From assembly GCA_024349245.1 (NCBI GenBank), contig JALDNG010000087.1:668501-732500 (forward strand): DNA of 64,000 nt, read 5' to 3'. Positions 24,134 to 36,800 of this stretch are shown here, piece after piece (position 1 is the first letter of the stretch; each line of letters starts with the position of its first letter). Origin of the DNA: Neodontobutis hainanensis. Taxonomy: Eukaryota; Chordata; Actinopteri; Gobiiformes; Odontobutidae. The translations under genes and the position numbers were made by a program. The notes under the pieces are model-generated. The model searched no databases, was not told the DNA's origin, and saw nothing but the letters and a program-made list of their open reading frames with translations.

Positions 24134-26959
24134 AATTCGCCCAAAAAAAATATTCTTTGGGGTTTATGTGGATGCAACTGATTTAAAGTTCTACATTTAT
24201 TTGTGTACACTGTATTTTACAGTTTGAAGAAAGCTAACTTATCTTTAGGTGTTTCTTTTTTTAACTGTTATTTTAATCATGCATAACAGTTGAGTTGTAT
24301 CTTTTTTTTGTATTTTTTAGAGCTTTACATCTGGAGGAATTTATTTTATCAACCTTAGGATTTTTGTTTGGCAGAGTCACTCTCTAGGCAGTGAGGAAAG
24401 AGTGCGTTTTTGGCTCATGTACTATTGTTAACCTATATATTTGTATAACCTTACTTACGTGAGTTAAAAGCCAACTCTTTGCCATGTTGCCAAGATTTTA
24501 TACCACTTCATATGGCATGCTGTGTTGTCCTAATCTAAAGTCCTCTGGCTATTTGAGCATTTGTTCTATATTTAGCATAACTTGGGTCATTTTCCAACCA
24601 GCACTGACTGAAAAAAGCTAGTGCTGTGTAAACTAGGTTAAGGAATGAGCATTTCTGGCACATAAGGAGAGAACGCAATTTCTCTGGAATGAGCGCTGTG
24701 TCCAGTGTCCAGATGCTATAATTCATCACAGTCTTTGCCTAATAAAAACAACACAGGCATTCTGGAAAATATAATTCATTTTTCTCAGATAACATACTCT
24801 CACCACAGTGCACGATGTGATGGTGTTTGTTTATATAATGTCAGGTGAGGAAATGGTTAAACAAGTTTCCTATTCCCTTTGTTTACAGGTAAAAGGAGTG
24901 ATGTCCAAATAAAGGGAATTGCGTCCTGAAGCATTAAACTGCACAGGCGTCGGATGAGTACATGCTTTTCCCTCTTGTTACAATGTTGAGCAGTGCTTTG
25001 CAAACAAGGTGAAAGGAAAATGCTCAAGATTTACCACGAAAAAGGAAAGTGACAAGAAAGGCATTTTTTTATTTTTTTTTTTCAATTGACTGAATTCAAA
25101 TGAACTCACAGAGCAACGAAAAATGTGTTCAAATTAAACAGCCCCAGGCACAGAGGGAGAAATAAACATGCACGGCACGCTCGCTTTTGTTATTCTTTTC
25201 GGCCTGTTGGTTTCAAAAGGGAGCCGCTTTGGAGGATCTTACATCTGTGTGCAATTTTAAATGGACACGCAAAACAATATATGCTTTTACTGAATGCATT
25301 TTATTTTGAGCAGTTTAAGGCCTCACAAACGGTTGTTTTTGTAAATTGTTTCTCTATGTTTAAGAATCATAGGTTCCTCCAAACAAACTGGTATGTCAGG
25401 CGGCTAAATGGGCTTTTTAAAATGTGATTACCATTTAAGTGTAACTTTTATTATTATTATCATTATTATTATCATTAAATCATTTATATATAGCGCTTTT
25501 CCGGGGATGCAAAGATGCTTTACATATCAATTATTCATTCACTTCACTTTAGTCAATAACATTAACAAAGTCACGTTATTGTCACGAGGTAAAAATAATA
25601 AAGTACAGTCAGCACATTTCTATAAACCTTTAGTTTTATGTTTTTGGATGATCCTTCTGGCACTGGTTATAAATCAGGCAGCAAGGCTTATACCACAGTT
25701 TTCTTTACATTCTTTGGTGATTAACTCATTTACAAAAAAAAAAAAAAAAAAAAAACACAAAGTATGATGGGTAATAATTAGAGAGAGGTAACTACACAGT
25801 GGAACTAGGCACAGAGTCCAATATATTTCTGAATGTAATATTTCAAAATGCAGAAACTCTGGCTCTGTTGCGTTTTTTCCTTGGCACTGCTCAGGCTAAT
25901 TATCAGTTCACAACTTGCTTACTCTTTTCAGCAAATTGTAATTTGACTCTTAGCAACAATTACACACAATCATTCTCTCTTCACACAAATTATTCTCTCT
26001 AATTACTTAGTGAGGCAAAGGTTATCTTCTGCTAATGACAATAGACATTGGACAAATAAAACAATCCTGTACCAGTCAGTCCAAATGAGGCACTTTTTCC
26101 AAGCACTATTTTAGTGCTTTAGTACTTTATTTTCAGAATGGAAGTGATCAAGCTAAAAAGCCACACCAATATAATGGTCTGTCTCACTGTGTTTTGTACC
26201 GTTTTGTCTTTGTCAGTTGGGTCATCTGCTAAATGAGTTGAAGGTAAAATATAAATGACTCCATATTCAAGGTCGGTGTGTTGTGTGATTCCTGTGACGT
26301 GTGGCTGTGATAGAGAGCATCAAGGTTAAACTGTTTTGATGTGTGGAGTAGGTGATCCCCCGCTCGGCTCCGTCTGATGATGCAACACCTCTTCACTCGT
26401 TGCTGCAGAGTGCAAACCCGCGCTCCACTGCCGTCTTCTCATTCCCTTCAATTTGTCTTTTTACACATATTTAAATGCCCTCCAAGAAGAAAAAGCCAGA
26501 CAAATTTTATTACAGCATTTATCAGAGTAGAGTCAAAAGTTAAAGTTGGGAAGAGCTGCTCTAAATTAAGCTACAAACATTATTTCAAAAATCACCTTTT
26601 TTATCTTAAATCTATGGATATTTGACTTAGTGTCAGTTTAGCTGGTGCTCAAAGTCACACCCAAAGCAACTGTAACACGTAAAGGATAAGTGGTGGAATG
26701 AAAATGTATCAACAAAATTATCCCGTCTGTCTTCTTCCAGTTATCATCTACCATTTAACATAAGGGTTCACAAACACCGGGTCGAGGATAACATGGCTCT
26801 GGGGGGCAAAGAAAAAATAAAACCTTCTTAACATTTTATTTTATTTCCACTCTAAAAAAATGCAAACTTCCGATCTTTTATTTTGAAAAACAACTTTTTA
26901 CCCCTTGTGATTTCTATGCGCCCCCAAATTAAGCCCATGCTAAAATTTGTTAAATTATA
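24134..26959. other. Gene-free stretch with simple repeats and a CNE-like block
   Basis: 25090-25330 is a candidate conserved element. There is an imperfect (TTA)n run at about 25449-25478 and a poly-A tract at about 25733-25755. Small frames around 25125-26625 have no recognisable product. Confidence 0.45.
25090..25330. promoter_or_regulatory. Candidate conserved non-coding element
   Basis: Long, complex, non-repetitive block containing GGGAGAAATAAACATGCACG, CTTTTGTTATTCTTTTCGGC and CTTTTACTGAATGCATTTTA. AAATAAACA is a forkhead core, CTTTTGTTATTC is SOX-like and TGCAAT-type cores follow. It overlaps a 100-codon frame that I do not believe is coding. Context is the inferred HoxD 3' domain. 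Confidence 0.28.
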
Positions 26960-27100
26960 TTCAAAACTGATTTTTGGCAAAGCAGGGTTTTCTGCCGTGA
27001 CAGCAACTGAAATAATATTTCTGAGTAGACGGTACATCAGGAATACATTTTGCGTGGCATTTATAATACAGTATTTTATGCCAGTAACACCTACCCTGGT
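26955..27100 (+). pseudogene. hAT transposase C-terminal relic (ZBED5-like)
   Basis: The plus frame contains KAGFSAVTATEI and, further on, RRYIRNTF. These resemble the C-terminal dimerisation region of ZBED5/SCAND3-like hAT transposases (the GFSAVAATK...R..IRNTL pattern). Only about 45 codons are recognisable and no catalytic residue set remains. It is a dead fragment, likely part of a larger degraded element at about 26770-27240. Confidence 0.5.
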
Positions 27101-28667
27101 CATTGAAAAAATTTTATTCATAAAACTGTTGCATGTCAGTAAGTAGTTCTTCAGCTTCTGTTGCCATTTTCAATTTACACCTCACACCTTCCTTTTCCAC
27201 AGACTGTGAGCACCTACGGCAGCCCTGAGGGGACATGCTATTTTCTATAAAGAAAGCCACTGGAAGTAGGTCAGATAATAAATTCACTTTAAAACTTAAA
27301 AGTCCAACGCATTCTTACAACATTGTGTGTGTTCGGAAAGAAAAAACGAACGTGCTTCTCCAGCAGTTTGTCCGCTCAGGACAGTTGTAAAAGAACAGGA
27401 ACAGGAAGTAAAGCAATTCATTAATTCATTTTCTATTTTCATTTTAAACTTTACAGAAGACAGGGAGCAGAAGCATTCAACTTCTCTGTCACTGAGTATG
27501 TTGACATTCACTTGAGAATACCGGCTTTGATTGGGTTATTTTATTTATTATTTTTGTCTTTGTGCATCTAAACCTTATATCCCAATATCAGAAATTGCGA
27601 TCCCGGTTATGCTCCTGGAAAACAATGGTACTGTGGCATGTATGTGGCAAGTATATTCCTAACTGTACCTTCTTGAACACAGTCAAGGAATGCAAAGCAA
27701 AAGAAAAATGGCAAGCGATATTTCACAAAACTATGTTAGTCTCCACTGGTTTCAGACTTTTTAATGTATCACTATAGCCATTGTAGAACTAAAGTTTTTT
27801 ATCTTCACACAATGCTCCTGCGCTGTAGCAGTGATAATTAACTCCAGTCAAAGATCAGGACAGCATATTTGTGTCCCTCTGTTGCTGAAAATGAGCCATT
27901 TAACAGCTTCAAGTTTGTTGGCGTTAGTGTAATAAGTTGTAATAAGAATGAAACCTGGATATAATAATTTGCCATGTGTGCATACAGGGATTTAAATAAC
28001 CATGTTTCTCTGAGCGCCTGTAAATGTGATATCCTAAATATGATAATATTTACCAGAATAAGGCTCAAAATACTTGCATGCTGACGTACTTAATGACATA
28101 TAAAGTTGTGTTGAAACAAGCCGCCGTAATTAATTCAGTTGCTTCTCTTTCCCCTTTATTTGTGTTTTTCCACTGATTTCAATGTCCTCCCTGGAAGCGC
28201 ACGCAGCGGCGACGGAGCCAAACAAATCTGACTGAGTTGTTTATCACCGGGGCTTGAATGGCAACGCAGCAGAAAACCTGCAGCCATAGCCTCTGTGCAG
28301 AGAGCAATGAGAGTAATTACGCACACACAAACCTCGGTAGCGATGCAGCGCTGTAATCAGGCACAAAAACACACACACTCTGTTTTTTTAATAAACAGAC
28401 TGAGGCAATGCTTTCATGTTGTCTCAAGTTTACTGTGATCAAGCCACTAATTGTCTGCCGCTCCATGCCTTTTCTCTATTTGTTCTCTACAGCCAAACTA
28501 GTCTCTGGGAAATTAAGCTGCCATACATTTCCATTTGTAAGTTGAATAATAAAGTTTCTCATGCAACAAAACATAACTAAATCCATCTGAAATTACATGT
28601 TTTTTTTTTCTTTTTATAAATGGGGCACATTGTGTGTGGAGGTCCTCAGTCATCCAGGTGCACATTA
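27101..28667. other. Gene-free stretch with a CNE-like block
   Basis: No gene supported. 28110-28340 is a candidate conserved element (separate entry). The rest is AT-rich. Confidence 0.45.
28110..28340. promoter_or_regulatory. Candidate conserved non-coding element
   Basis: Complex sequence with moderate GC in AT-rich flanks. It starts with CCGTAATTAATTCAG (paired homeodomain cores), continues through GACTGAGTTGTTTATCACCG (forkhead-like GTTTAT) and ends with GAGAGTAATTACGCACAC (TAATTA core). No coding frame. Evolutionary constraint is inferred only. Confidence 0.3.
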
Positions 28668-28870
28668 GCTTAGGTGGTAGAACGGTCACCTCAGTTCTGT
28701 TGTTGTGTCCTTGGGCAAGACATTTCAGTGTTTGTAGCTCTAGAGTAGAAAAATGTGTGTGACTGTAGGTTGGTCAAAGAAGGCCCTGTGCCCCATGTGT
28801 ATGGTAGCCCCCTGTCTGTCTGCCCCCCTAAATAATATAGCTGATGTATCTTATGTGCTTTTTTTAACAG
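28662..28870 (+). mobile_element. Decayed SINE copy
   Basis: Contains TTGTTGTGTCCTTGGGCAAG, shared with the SINE at 50505-50716, after a tRNA-like start (TTAGGTGGTAGAACGGTCAC). It lacks the box-B segment, so it is internally deleted. Confidence 0.6.
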
Positions 28871-28954
28871 TAAGGAGGTAAGTTACTACATAACTATTAT
28901 TAGTATTATCAAAGAAAGGTTTTAGTTAAAATTTTCATTTGGTTTAATCTATGG

Positions 28955-29843
28955 CAGTGGTGGGAAAACTAAGGCCCGGGGGCCACATGCAGACCATTGG
29001 GCTGTTTTATCTGGCCTGCCAAGCATTTAATAATATTTTATTGATAATTAAACACTGCATATATTTTTTCTTTTCCTTCATTCTGCAGTGATTAGTTAAT
29101 TCCACTACGACATGCTCCAAACGGTTAGCCTCCTGGAGTCTGGCTAAGCTCAGTGTCAGCTCGTTTTCCTCAAGGCGGGGACTGGCAGAGCAAAGCGACT
29201 CGGAGCTAATCAATCGGAATCGCAATGGACATGATGTTTGCTAGGCAACAATCTATGAAGATGTAAACAAACAAACATGGCATGCAACGGAGCAGCTTTA
29301 AATGACTTCTGTCGTTTATGCTGTAAAACCTAAGGATTATTTAAAACTGATTGAAGAGCAGATGTAGTAAACTTGCACCATCTTGACTGGTTTAAACAAA
29401 GGACTTGGGTTGTCTAAGTGTGACGCAAGGCAACACTCCAGCAGCATTCGAATATGATTGGTCGGTATAGAACATAACTGAGGAACTGACTGGCTTTTGG
29501 AGCTTTCCCAGACTGAGTTCTTGTTTATAGAATATACTGTTGGTAACAACCTTTCCTAAAGCTAGGATCTCTACTGTCAGTGAGAGATAGTTTTTACTGG
29601 TTTTAGATCAAACTGTAAAGTGTGGCTCTCAAAATGAGGGTGCAGCTGTGACTGTGGTCTTGAATGTACAGTGCACAATTATTGCACATAGACCTATTGT
29701 TTTGCTTAAAGTTCGAACTTTAAACTATAGGTAAAATAAATGTGTTGTTATTGAGAATAAGTGGGTTTCTTGTGTTGGCCCAGCCCTCCACCAGAGTCTA
29801 ATGTTCTATTTGGCCCTTTAGGAAAAATATTTGCCCACCCCTG
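28955..29843. mobile_element. Non-autonomous hAT element, about 890 bp
   Basis: The left end CAGTGGTGGGAAAACTAAGG and right end (inverted) CAGGGGTGGGCAAATATTTT are typical hAT termini, followed inside by the well-known GGCCCGGGGGCCACATGC-type subterminal block. Candidate 8-bp flanks ATCTATGG and CTCTAGTG share five positions around a TCTA core. No intact transposase; the minus frames at 29007-29225 and 29337-29549 are not recognisable. Confidence 0.75.
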
Positions 29844-30278
29844 CTCTAGTGCATGCTGTCTAGTATAGCTTTTACGCTTTAAAGCAAACAAAACCTCTCC
29901 AAAAATTGGAAACATATTTATGTGGCTGCTGATAACTGATATTGGCCAATGGCAATGTTAAAAATGTTGATAGTCATTGCTTTACTGAATTTTATTGAAA
30001 ATGCACATTTGCTCTTAAACTATGCAATCACATTGTACCCCAATAATTTCCTTGGTTATAGATTCGGCTTTTGCAGAATCTTTGCTGAATTTTGTTGTTT
30101 TTCTTAAAGGCTTGTGGTGGGACTCTTTTTAGCAGAGCTTGCTTCCTGTGTTAGGGATCGCTGCTTACTATAACACTAAAAAAATTTTTTTCCAATAGGC
30201 ACAAACAGCTGATATTTTTTACCTGTGTGGGCTAGCTTAGAGACTTGTTGGTCTCTTGGTTTTGGAGCAACCGTTAAC

Positions 30279-30387
30279 TAGGGCTGGGCGATATATATCA
30301 TTGGTCAGACACGTATACTGCATATTGGAAAAATATATTGTAAATTTATATACATATATATATATTTTTCTAAATCGCCCAGCCTTG
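30279..30387. mobile_element. Short hAT-type MITE with 8-bp duplication
   Basis: Termini TAGGGCTGGGCGAT and (inverted) CAAGGCTGGGCGAT. The flanks CCGTTAAC (30271-30278) and TCGTTAAC (30388-30395) match at seven of eight positions. Interior is AT-rich (TA repeats). Confidence 0.8.
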
Positions 30388-30395
30388 TCGTTAAC

Positions 30396-32882
30396 CAATG
30401 CAAAACATGGACACATTCACACTTCCTCAGTCAAATCACTGCCTGCTCTCCATCTGTATTTTTAACCACAGCATCTTCAGGAAGTGACGACAAGTGCAAA
30501 CAAGCTATTATCATACAGCTATCAGTTGCTATGGTTACAAGTAATATTGGAGTGATTTCAATGCACACCTGTCAACCAATTAGAAAAACCAAGGATAAAA
30601 CTGATCTTTGACAGGCACTTAGGAATGCTGATCTTGTTGGTTTACATTCTCAAAACCTTCCAGATACATTAACTCAGTCGAACTGGATTGTCTTTTTCTC
30701 TTAGTCTATTGTTTCTTCTTATACGGCCATTTCATCCACTCTTTCACATTTCCTTTTCTTTCTACCTCAATGATTGGAGACTTCCAAATTGCCTGTGAAT
30801 TTCATCATAACTCTTCCTCCTCTAGCTGCCCTCTTCCTGCCAAACACACACACCACCACCACCAGCAGCACACGCTAACACGCCACCAAAACCTACCATT
30901 CAATTGAACAATCGAAGGAAAACAGTTCTGGGGGGAAAAAAACAACAGAGAAGTTTCTTGTTTGCAAAGAGCGGAGAAATATTTATTGAAGCGTCTTGAT
31001 GCGGGTAAATCGACAAAAGCACACGGAGCAGAAAGCAGAGATAAGAAGGAGACGGAGAAAATATGCAAATAGGATGTGTCTGGTGCAGCTTTACCCTCTG
31101 GCTTTGTGCTATTCTCTAAAACACTTGCAAACAGACAAATTGACACGCAGGTACGAATGCTAATCACATGACAGGCCTCAACATCTGCACGGCTGCCACA
31201 TCTATGCTTGTGATTCCACGCGCTAATGCAAGCTAATTTAATGTAAATGTCTAAACATATTGCAGTTCTTTGGATTTGGAGATGTATGCTTGCAACTAAG
31301 GGTTTTGTCTATTTTCTTGGTCTTGAAAGGAAAACAAGTTCAAACCAATAAAGACAGACAAATTTTGACATCAGGTAAAAAAACAAACTAATCACAATAA
31401 TGGCCGGGAAGTGTACTTCATTGTATTCCTGTCACATGACCGACTCTTAACAAATTCAACTCAATTATTTTGATTTCCACAGGAAAATAGCCTCTGGATA
31501 AATGCAATATTTGGAAACAGTCTTTTTGTGTAGGGTTTTTCTGTTCTCCTGTGCTAACAAGGTTTTTCTATGGCTATGGTTCCTTTCAATAAGGATGAAG
31601 AAAAGATGAACAAAAGCATCTGGACTCATGAGCGACACTTCAGGTTGTTAGTGGCAGTTGCAGCCTGCTTCCTTGTTCTTGTCGAGCTTGCTCGTTCATG
31701 CACGTCAACAACCGACAGAGACTGCACCACACGCAACAGGAGAGTACAAATCTGCACAGACCCTTTCCGAGAAATTTGAACCCGAGTGCCCTAAGAAAAT
31801 TGAGTCAGCAAGAAATTTCAAGTAAACAGATATAACACATACGATTGTTTGAAATAACATTAACATTCTTGATTGTACATCCATCAGCATTTTGATGCCA
31901 CTTCCATTTCACATTATAAATGCATGTGAGGACCTTAACCAAACAGTTTAAAGTAGAGTTCAAACAGCTGCAGAAAGTACAAGATTTCAGCTCCAGACTG
32001 TTTAAAGAATTTTTAGTTCAGATTAATGAGAAAGACGATGGAGACAATTTAGAATGAATGGTCAGGTTTTAATTCCTGCAAGAATGAAGCAAAACACACA
32101 CATATAACAATAGAACAGGATAAGGTTTGCTTGCAAAAGTAAACAATACATGAGATTTATATTAGGCTCCCCCTCCCCCGTCTATGTTTGGATTAGCATG
32201 ACATTAGAAAGACATGACTGGAACAGGACTAGGACCAAACAGTAATTATTACCTAATGGAAATTTATCATTTCTCTAACACAGACATATGCCGTTCTGGT
32301 CATCACCGCGGAGACTACACTGTAAATGTACAACGGGCGCTCTAGACCTGACACTAGGGTCCCTGGAGGATCAGGTACAGGTGTGAAAGTTGGGGAGTTT
32401 TGTTCATACAACCAGGGCACGCAGATACAATCGGCACAGATCTCAGTTGACGTGTGGAAGTGGTTTTAGCTGCCACAGGCATGGATGAACGTGTCCACTC
32501 AAATCATAGAGGCAAGACAAAAATCCTCAAGGCATTTTTCTAATTGAACTACTTGATTTATTTGATGAATCGTTTCAGCCCTAATACTCAATTAGGATGT
32601 GTATGGGGGAGTCTTTTTACCTTAAGTCCATTGCCTGGTATGCATTCTCTGATGTGACGGCCCTGCTTTGTGAGTCTGGCTCATTGTTCAAAACTCTTCA
32701 TGTTAGAATGTTAAAATTAATAGTTGTGGCAATTATCCAGGCTGAACATCTCAGTTAGAAACGGCTTTAAACTCCTGCAAGCAATAAAGATAAATGTTCA
32801 ATTATGTGGACAAGAAATAAAATATACTCCTTCTATATTTTAATGTCATGCCATAATTAATACTTTTTACCAGGGCATAAAC

Positions 32883-32885
<3 letters not shown>
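30396..32885. other. Gene-free stretch
   Basis: No supported gene. A complex block at about 30960-31250 includes an exact octamer ATGCAAAT at 31063-31070 and a GCTAATTTAATG homeodomain cluster near 31230. The 69-codon frame at 31570 has a hydrophobic segment but no family likeness and no adjoining exon. Confidence 0.45.

Positions 32886-32961
<76 letters not shown>
32886..32961. repeat. (TA)n microsatellite
   Basis: About 75 bases of uninterrupted alternating TA/AT. It directly precedes the left copy of the local duplication at 32971-33116. Confidence 0.97.
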
Positions 32962-32963
<2 letters not shown>

Positions 32964-32970
32964 AAAAATA

Positions 32971-33116
32971 TAATAATAGTCTTTTGTATGTCCTCTGATA
33001 TTGTCCTGCTCACTGCTCACAAAAAGTACAATCATTCCAGCTGCTAACTCTTTTCATAAATACACATGAAAATGTATTGTATTTTTTGACATTTGTTTTG
33101 ATTGAAATTTGCAAAA
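32971..33116. repeat. Left copy of a local direct duplication
   Basis: Direct-orientation match to 33673-33810 with small indels. Shared blocks include GTCTTTTGTATGTCCTCTG, GTACAATCATTCCAGCTGCT, CTTTTCATAAATA and GATTGAAATTTGCAAAA. The copies are about 700 bp apart. No terminal repeats or duplicated target sites are seen. Confidence 0.85.
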
Positions 33117-33672
33117 GATATGCTACACTTTTGAGCTCTTGGCATGTAGCCTTGTCTTTCCCAAAACTATAATACCTCTCTCTATGAAGGATTTTTAAGA
33201 GAGAATCCTACAGAGTAAACCTCACCCTGAAGAACAAAGAGACCGAAAACAGTTCTTCAAATTTCTCTTGTGTGCGTGATGTCAGACCATTGTTGGTGTG
33301 TTTATAAAGGGAAGTTGGTCACAGCGCTGACACAGACCCCAGCTCTTTGTGACTTCACCAAAGAGTAGTGGTATTTACCATCAAACCCACAGGACGTCCA
33401 CATCGAGGGTCACTTCCATAAAAGGATTTCCTCCTTGATAACCATCACAGGTGGATATTGTATGTGTCCGCTCCAAGACAGAGAAACAAAGGACTTGATC
33501 TCATCCAGCCAATCCTTAATCAGGTCTATCCAGTTCTTCCTCTTGTTTCCATAGCAACAACCTGTAATTTTCTCTGAGTAACCTTTAAAGTTCGTTTTGT
33601 GCATTTGTGTGTGTACCTATGTTTCTCTTCAAGGTCTTTGTGTCTCTAATACAAAACCTAATTTGACAAATC

Positions 33673-33810
33673 ATAATAATAGGTCTTTTGTATGTCCTCT
33701 GCCAATGTCCTGCTCACTTTGTCCAAAACGTACAATCATTCCAGCTGCTCTTTTCATAAATATACATGTATTGTATTTTTGGACTTTTGTCTTGATTGAA
33801 ATTTGCAAAA
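33673..33810. repeat. Right copy of a local direct duplication
   Basis: Partner of 32971-33116. It is slightly shorter (missing a few bases after CAGCTGCT and before TGTATTGTATTTTT). It lies in a 100-codon frame (33597-33899) that is not supported as a gene. Confidence 0.85.
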
Positions 33811-36800
33811 ATCCCACTTGGAGCTGCTTCACAGTTGGCCCTGAGCGAAATAAACTAAAAATGCAAAAAAGTGAAGAATTCTATGAAAGTTTGTTTTAAA
33901 ATATACGTTTTTTAAATTTTATTACTTTATAATCCATTTTATTGGATATAACTGTTTGACATATATTAATAATTCTTAGAGAAATACATTATTCACACTT
34001 TCATAAATGGAAATAACTTCTTGAACTCCTCTTAAACACTATGGAGCCCAAAAACAAATGCCTACAATTGCACCCTAAATTCATAAAAATGTACCTCTAC
34101 CACTTTATATTTCTGCAGAAGTTAGACCTCTTTAGAAGACTATATGATAAATAATAATTTTAGTTATAGCCCCTTAATTTTAGAAGAAATAAGAATACAT
34201 TGGATTGCAACATCAATAACTGTAATTAGGTCTTGAAGATTAACTGTAATGCAAAGTTTACCATTGTGGCTCCACTCAATGTAAAGGTCTGTATCGATTT
34301 TGAGAAGGATTTTGCAAAATGTGACAAATCCACAGTGTATTTTCTATTTATAAAAGATGCATTGGAGATTTCTTTTTAAATCCACGGATAAATAGTAAAT
34401 GTAGTGAAGTATGTTGTGAAGAGAAGCTGAGGACAACAGATTAGTGCATAAACCAAGTTTTGCTATGGCATCAGTGAAATCCTGTCCAAGCAAACACAAA
34501 AAAAGAAAGTATTTTCTCCCTTGCAATAGATGTTGAAAAGAGTTGTCAGGATCACCTCGTCAGCTCTGAAGCAGTTTTAGAACACATATTTAGATTAACA
34601 ACTCTGCTAAAAATAAAACATGGGAAAGAAAATCAAATGTGCTTATATTTGGTACGACAGGCTATCTGTAAATTAAAAAGATATAACAGTATGATTAGTT
34701 ACTGTCTACACTGTCAGGTGGTGGTAAAAACATGCTTCCCTACATGCTTCCCACACAAACATCATTGAGTTACTAACAAGGTTTTAACTTTTTTTTATAG
34801 AAAACACGTCTAATTATCTTTAAATTCACTTTATATTCTAAACACAAACTATAGATACACTCACTGATGATACTTGTGTCGATTGCAACAGATTTTCTCC
34901 TGAAATAATGGATTAGAAACTGTACAAAAAAAAGAAAACAATACATATCAACAATGTGTTAAAAACATGCTGCCTGATATAAAACCAGTATATTATACAA
35001 CAGTGTATTATATATGTTTCTGGGTGGCATCTAAAGAAAAAGATGAGACACATTATATATATATATATTCTTCAGGCTTCTGCCAAATCCATTAAAGAGT
35101 CTCTTATCTCACACAGTTTTTGTTAAGCTTCACTGCAGTTGTAAAGTTTGTCTGAATTGACCACTGTCCAGCTGTGGACTGGACACAAGTTTCCATCAGC
35201 GCAAAAGGAAGTCAAAGGTCACAAAATCGCACAGTGCTCCGTTGGTGTGTGTGTGCAGCTACTGTTTGAATGGGAGGAAGTCTGTGTGAACCTAAACAGT
35301 GCAAGAATGTCCTCACTTCCCCAGGGCAGAAGAATTCCTCATTGTAACGAGCAGCCATGTTATTCATATAGTGAGTGGCCACCTGCTAAGAAGAAATGCA
35401 GTCACAGTCGATACGGTGAGGTGAGTCACAAGAGGAGAACGGGTAAGTGATGGTGACAAATGTGGTGATTTCTAATGCACTTTTAGAAACCACAGTGTAT
35501 GCATGTAGGAACTTCTGTTCAAGTGTGAGGTTCCTGAGTTTTCCCATTTCTCATATTATGTGACAGATCAGGTTCCGCTCTTGTTCTCCTACTAGAACTT
35601 CTAAAACAACAATACATTACATCTACTCTTCAGTTTGTATTCCATACAGATTGTCAGGATAAAAAATACTCATACCAGCACTTACAGTACTCTCCCTTAT
35701 TGAAGCATCTTGTGTTCATACTTTATATATCCTACAGATACTGCCACGTGTCTTTGTTCTCCCTTTACTGTACATAAAGAATAAAAAAAATGGATTGTTT
35801 AGCAAAATGCACACCAAACAGTAAACAAATAAGTCTCAGATTTTTCAGACAGGTTTTCCACACCTGAGCTGTAAAAAAAATCATGTTGAAAATATTTTAG
35901 CTATCATTTGTTTTCTGTGGCCACCACAGCTTTTTAAGATAAGTGACTCCACAGTTTGCCTGCATAGTCCAAACAAATCGGCTTAGATTTAAAAATTGTA
36001 TTTATAATGGTTATTCAATCTAAATAACTAAATATCTCAGATTTTCCTGTGGATCACTGAAAATACACAGTGTACAAGGCTTAATTGGTGCCCCTGTTGT
36101 AAAGGTATGAGTTAATGTGACCTAAAAATCTTATTCTTTAGCTTTTGAATAAAACAAACCTTGTTTAATGGGCATTTTTGGTTACAAGATATAGCTATTA
36201 TGCAGCCTTCATAGAAATATAGGTTTCTTCCTGCCCGAGAGCACCCAAAATTACCCTCTGTGTTCCGGGCCCTTCAGCTTTACAAAGTAAGCAGTATCAG
36301 TCATACACTCGTGTATCGTGTAATAATTCTTTGTTAAAAGGCCCAGAAACTGACTCAATACAAATCACTGATAAAATATCTCCAAATTCAGCATGGCACT
36401 AAAACCTGTGTATGGTTAATAAAAATAAGGGACTTGTATCTGTACTAGGTTTAGGCACTCTTAAGAAAAAGTGGTTGTCAGATATCGCTATTAATCAGTA
36501 TATTAACTAACTAGTAATAAACAAATATTTAACATTTTATCCATTTACCAGAAAATGCAATGCTGCCTTGATACAATCCAGCTGTAACTGAGATAAAAAA
36601 AACAGTTTTCCCCTAAATGGATCAGACCAAAACCTGCTAACTGGATTACACTAGCTCTTCGTAAATCTCATAAAGCGTTCCATCATCTTATGCACGAGTT
36701 GATGTGATTGGGTGAGTTATGTGAAGGCTTGCAGCAGAGAGCGGTGGTGCACGACTGACAGATGGAGCAACAGATTACCATCACACATATAACCCACACA

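Noticed and set aside
31570..31779. 69-codon frame with a hydrophobic segment, considered as a small secreted or membrane protein
   Set aside because: No recognisable homologue, no flanking exon, and no support beyond the start codon.
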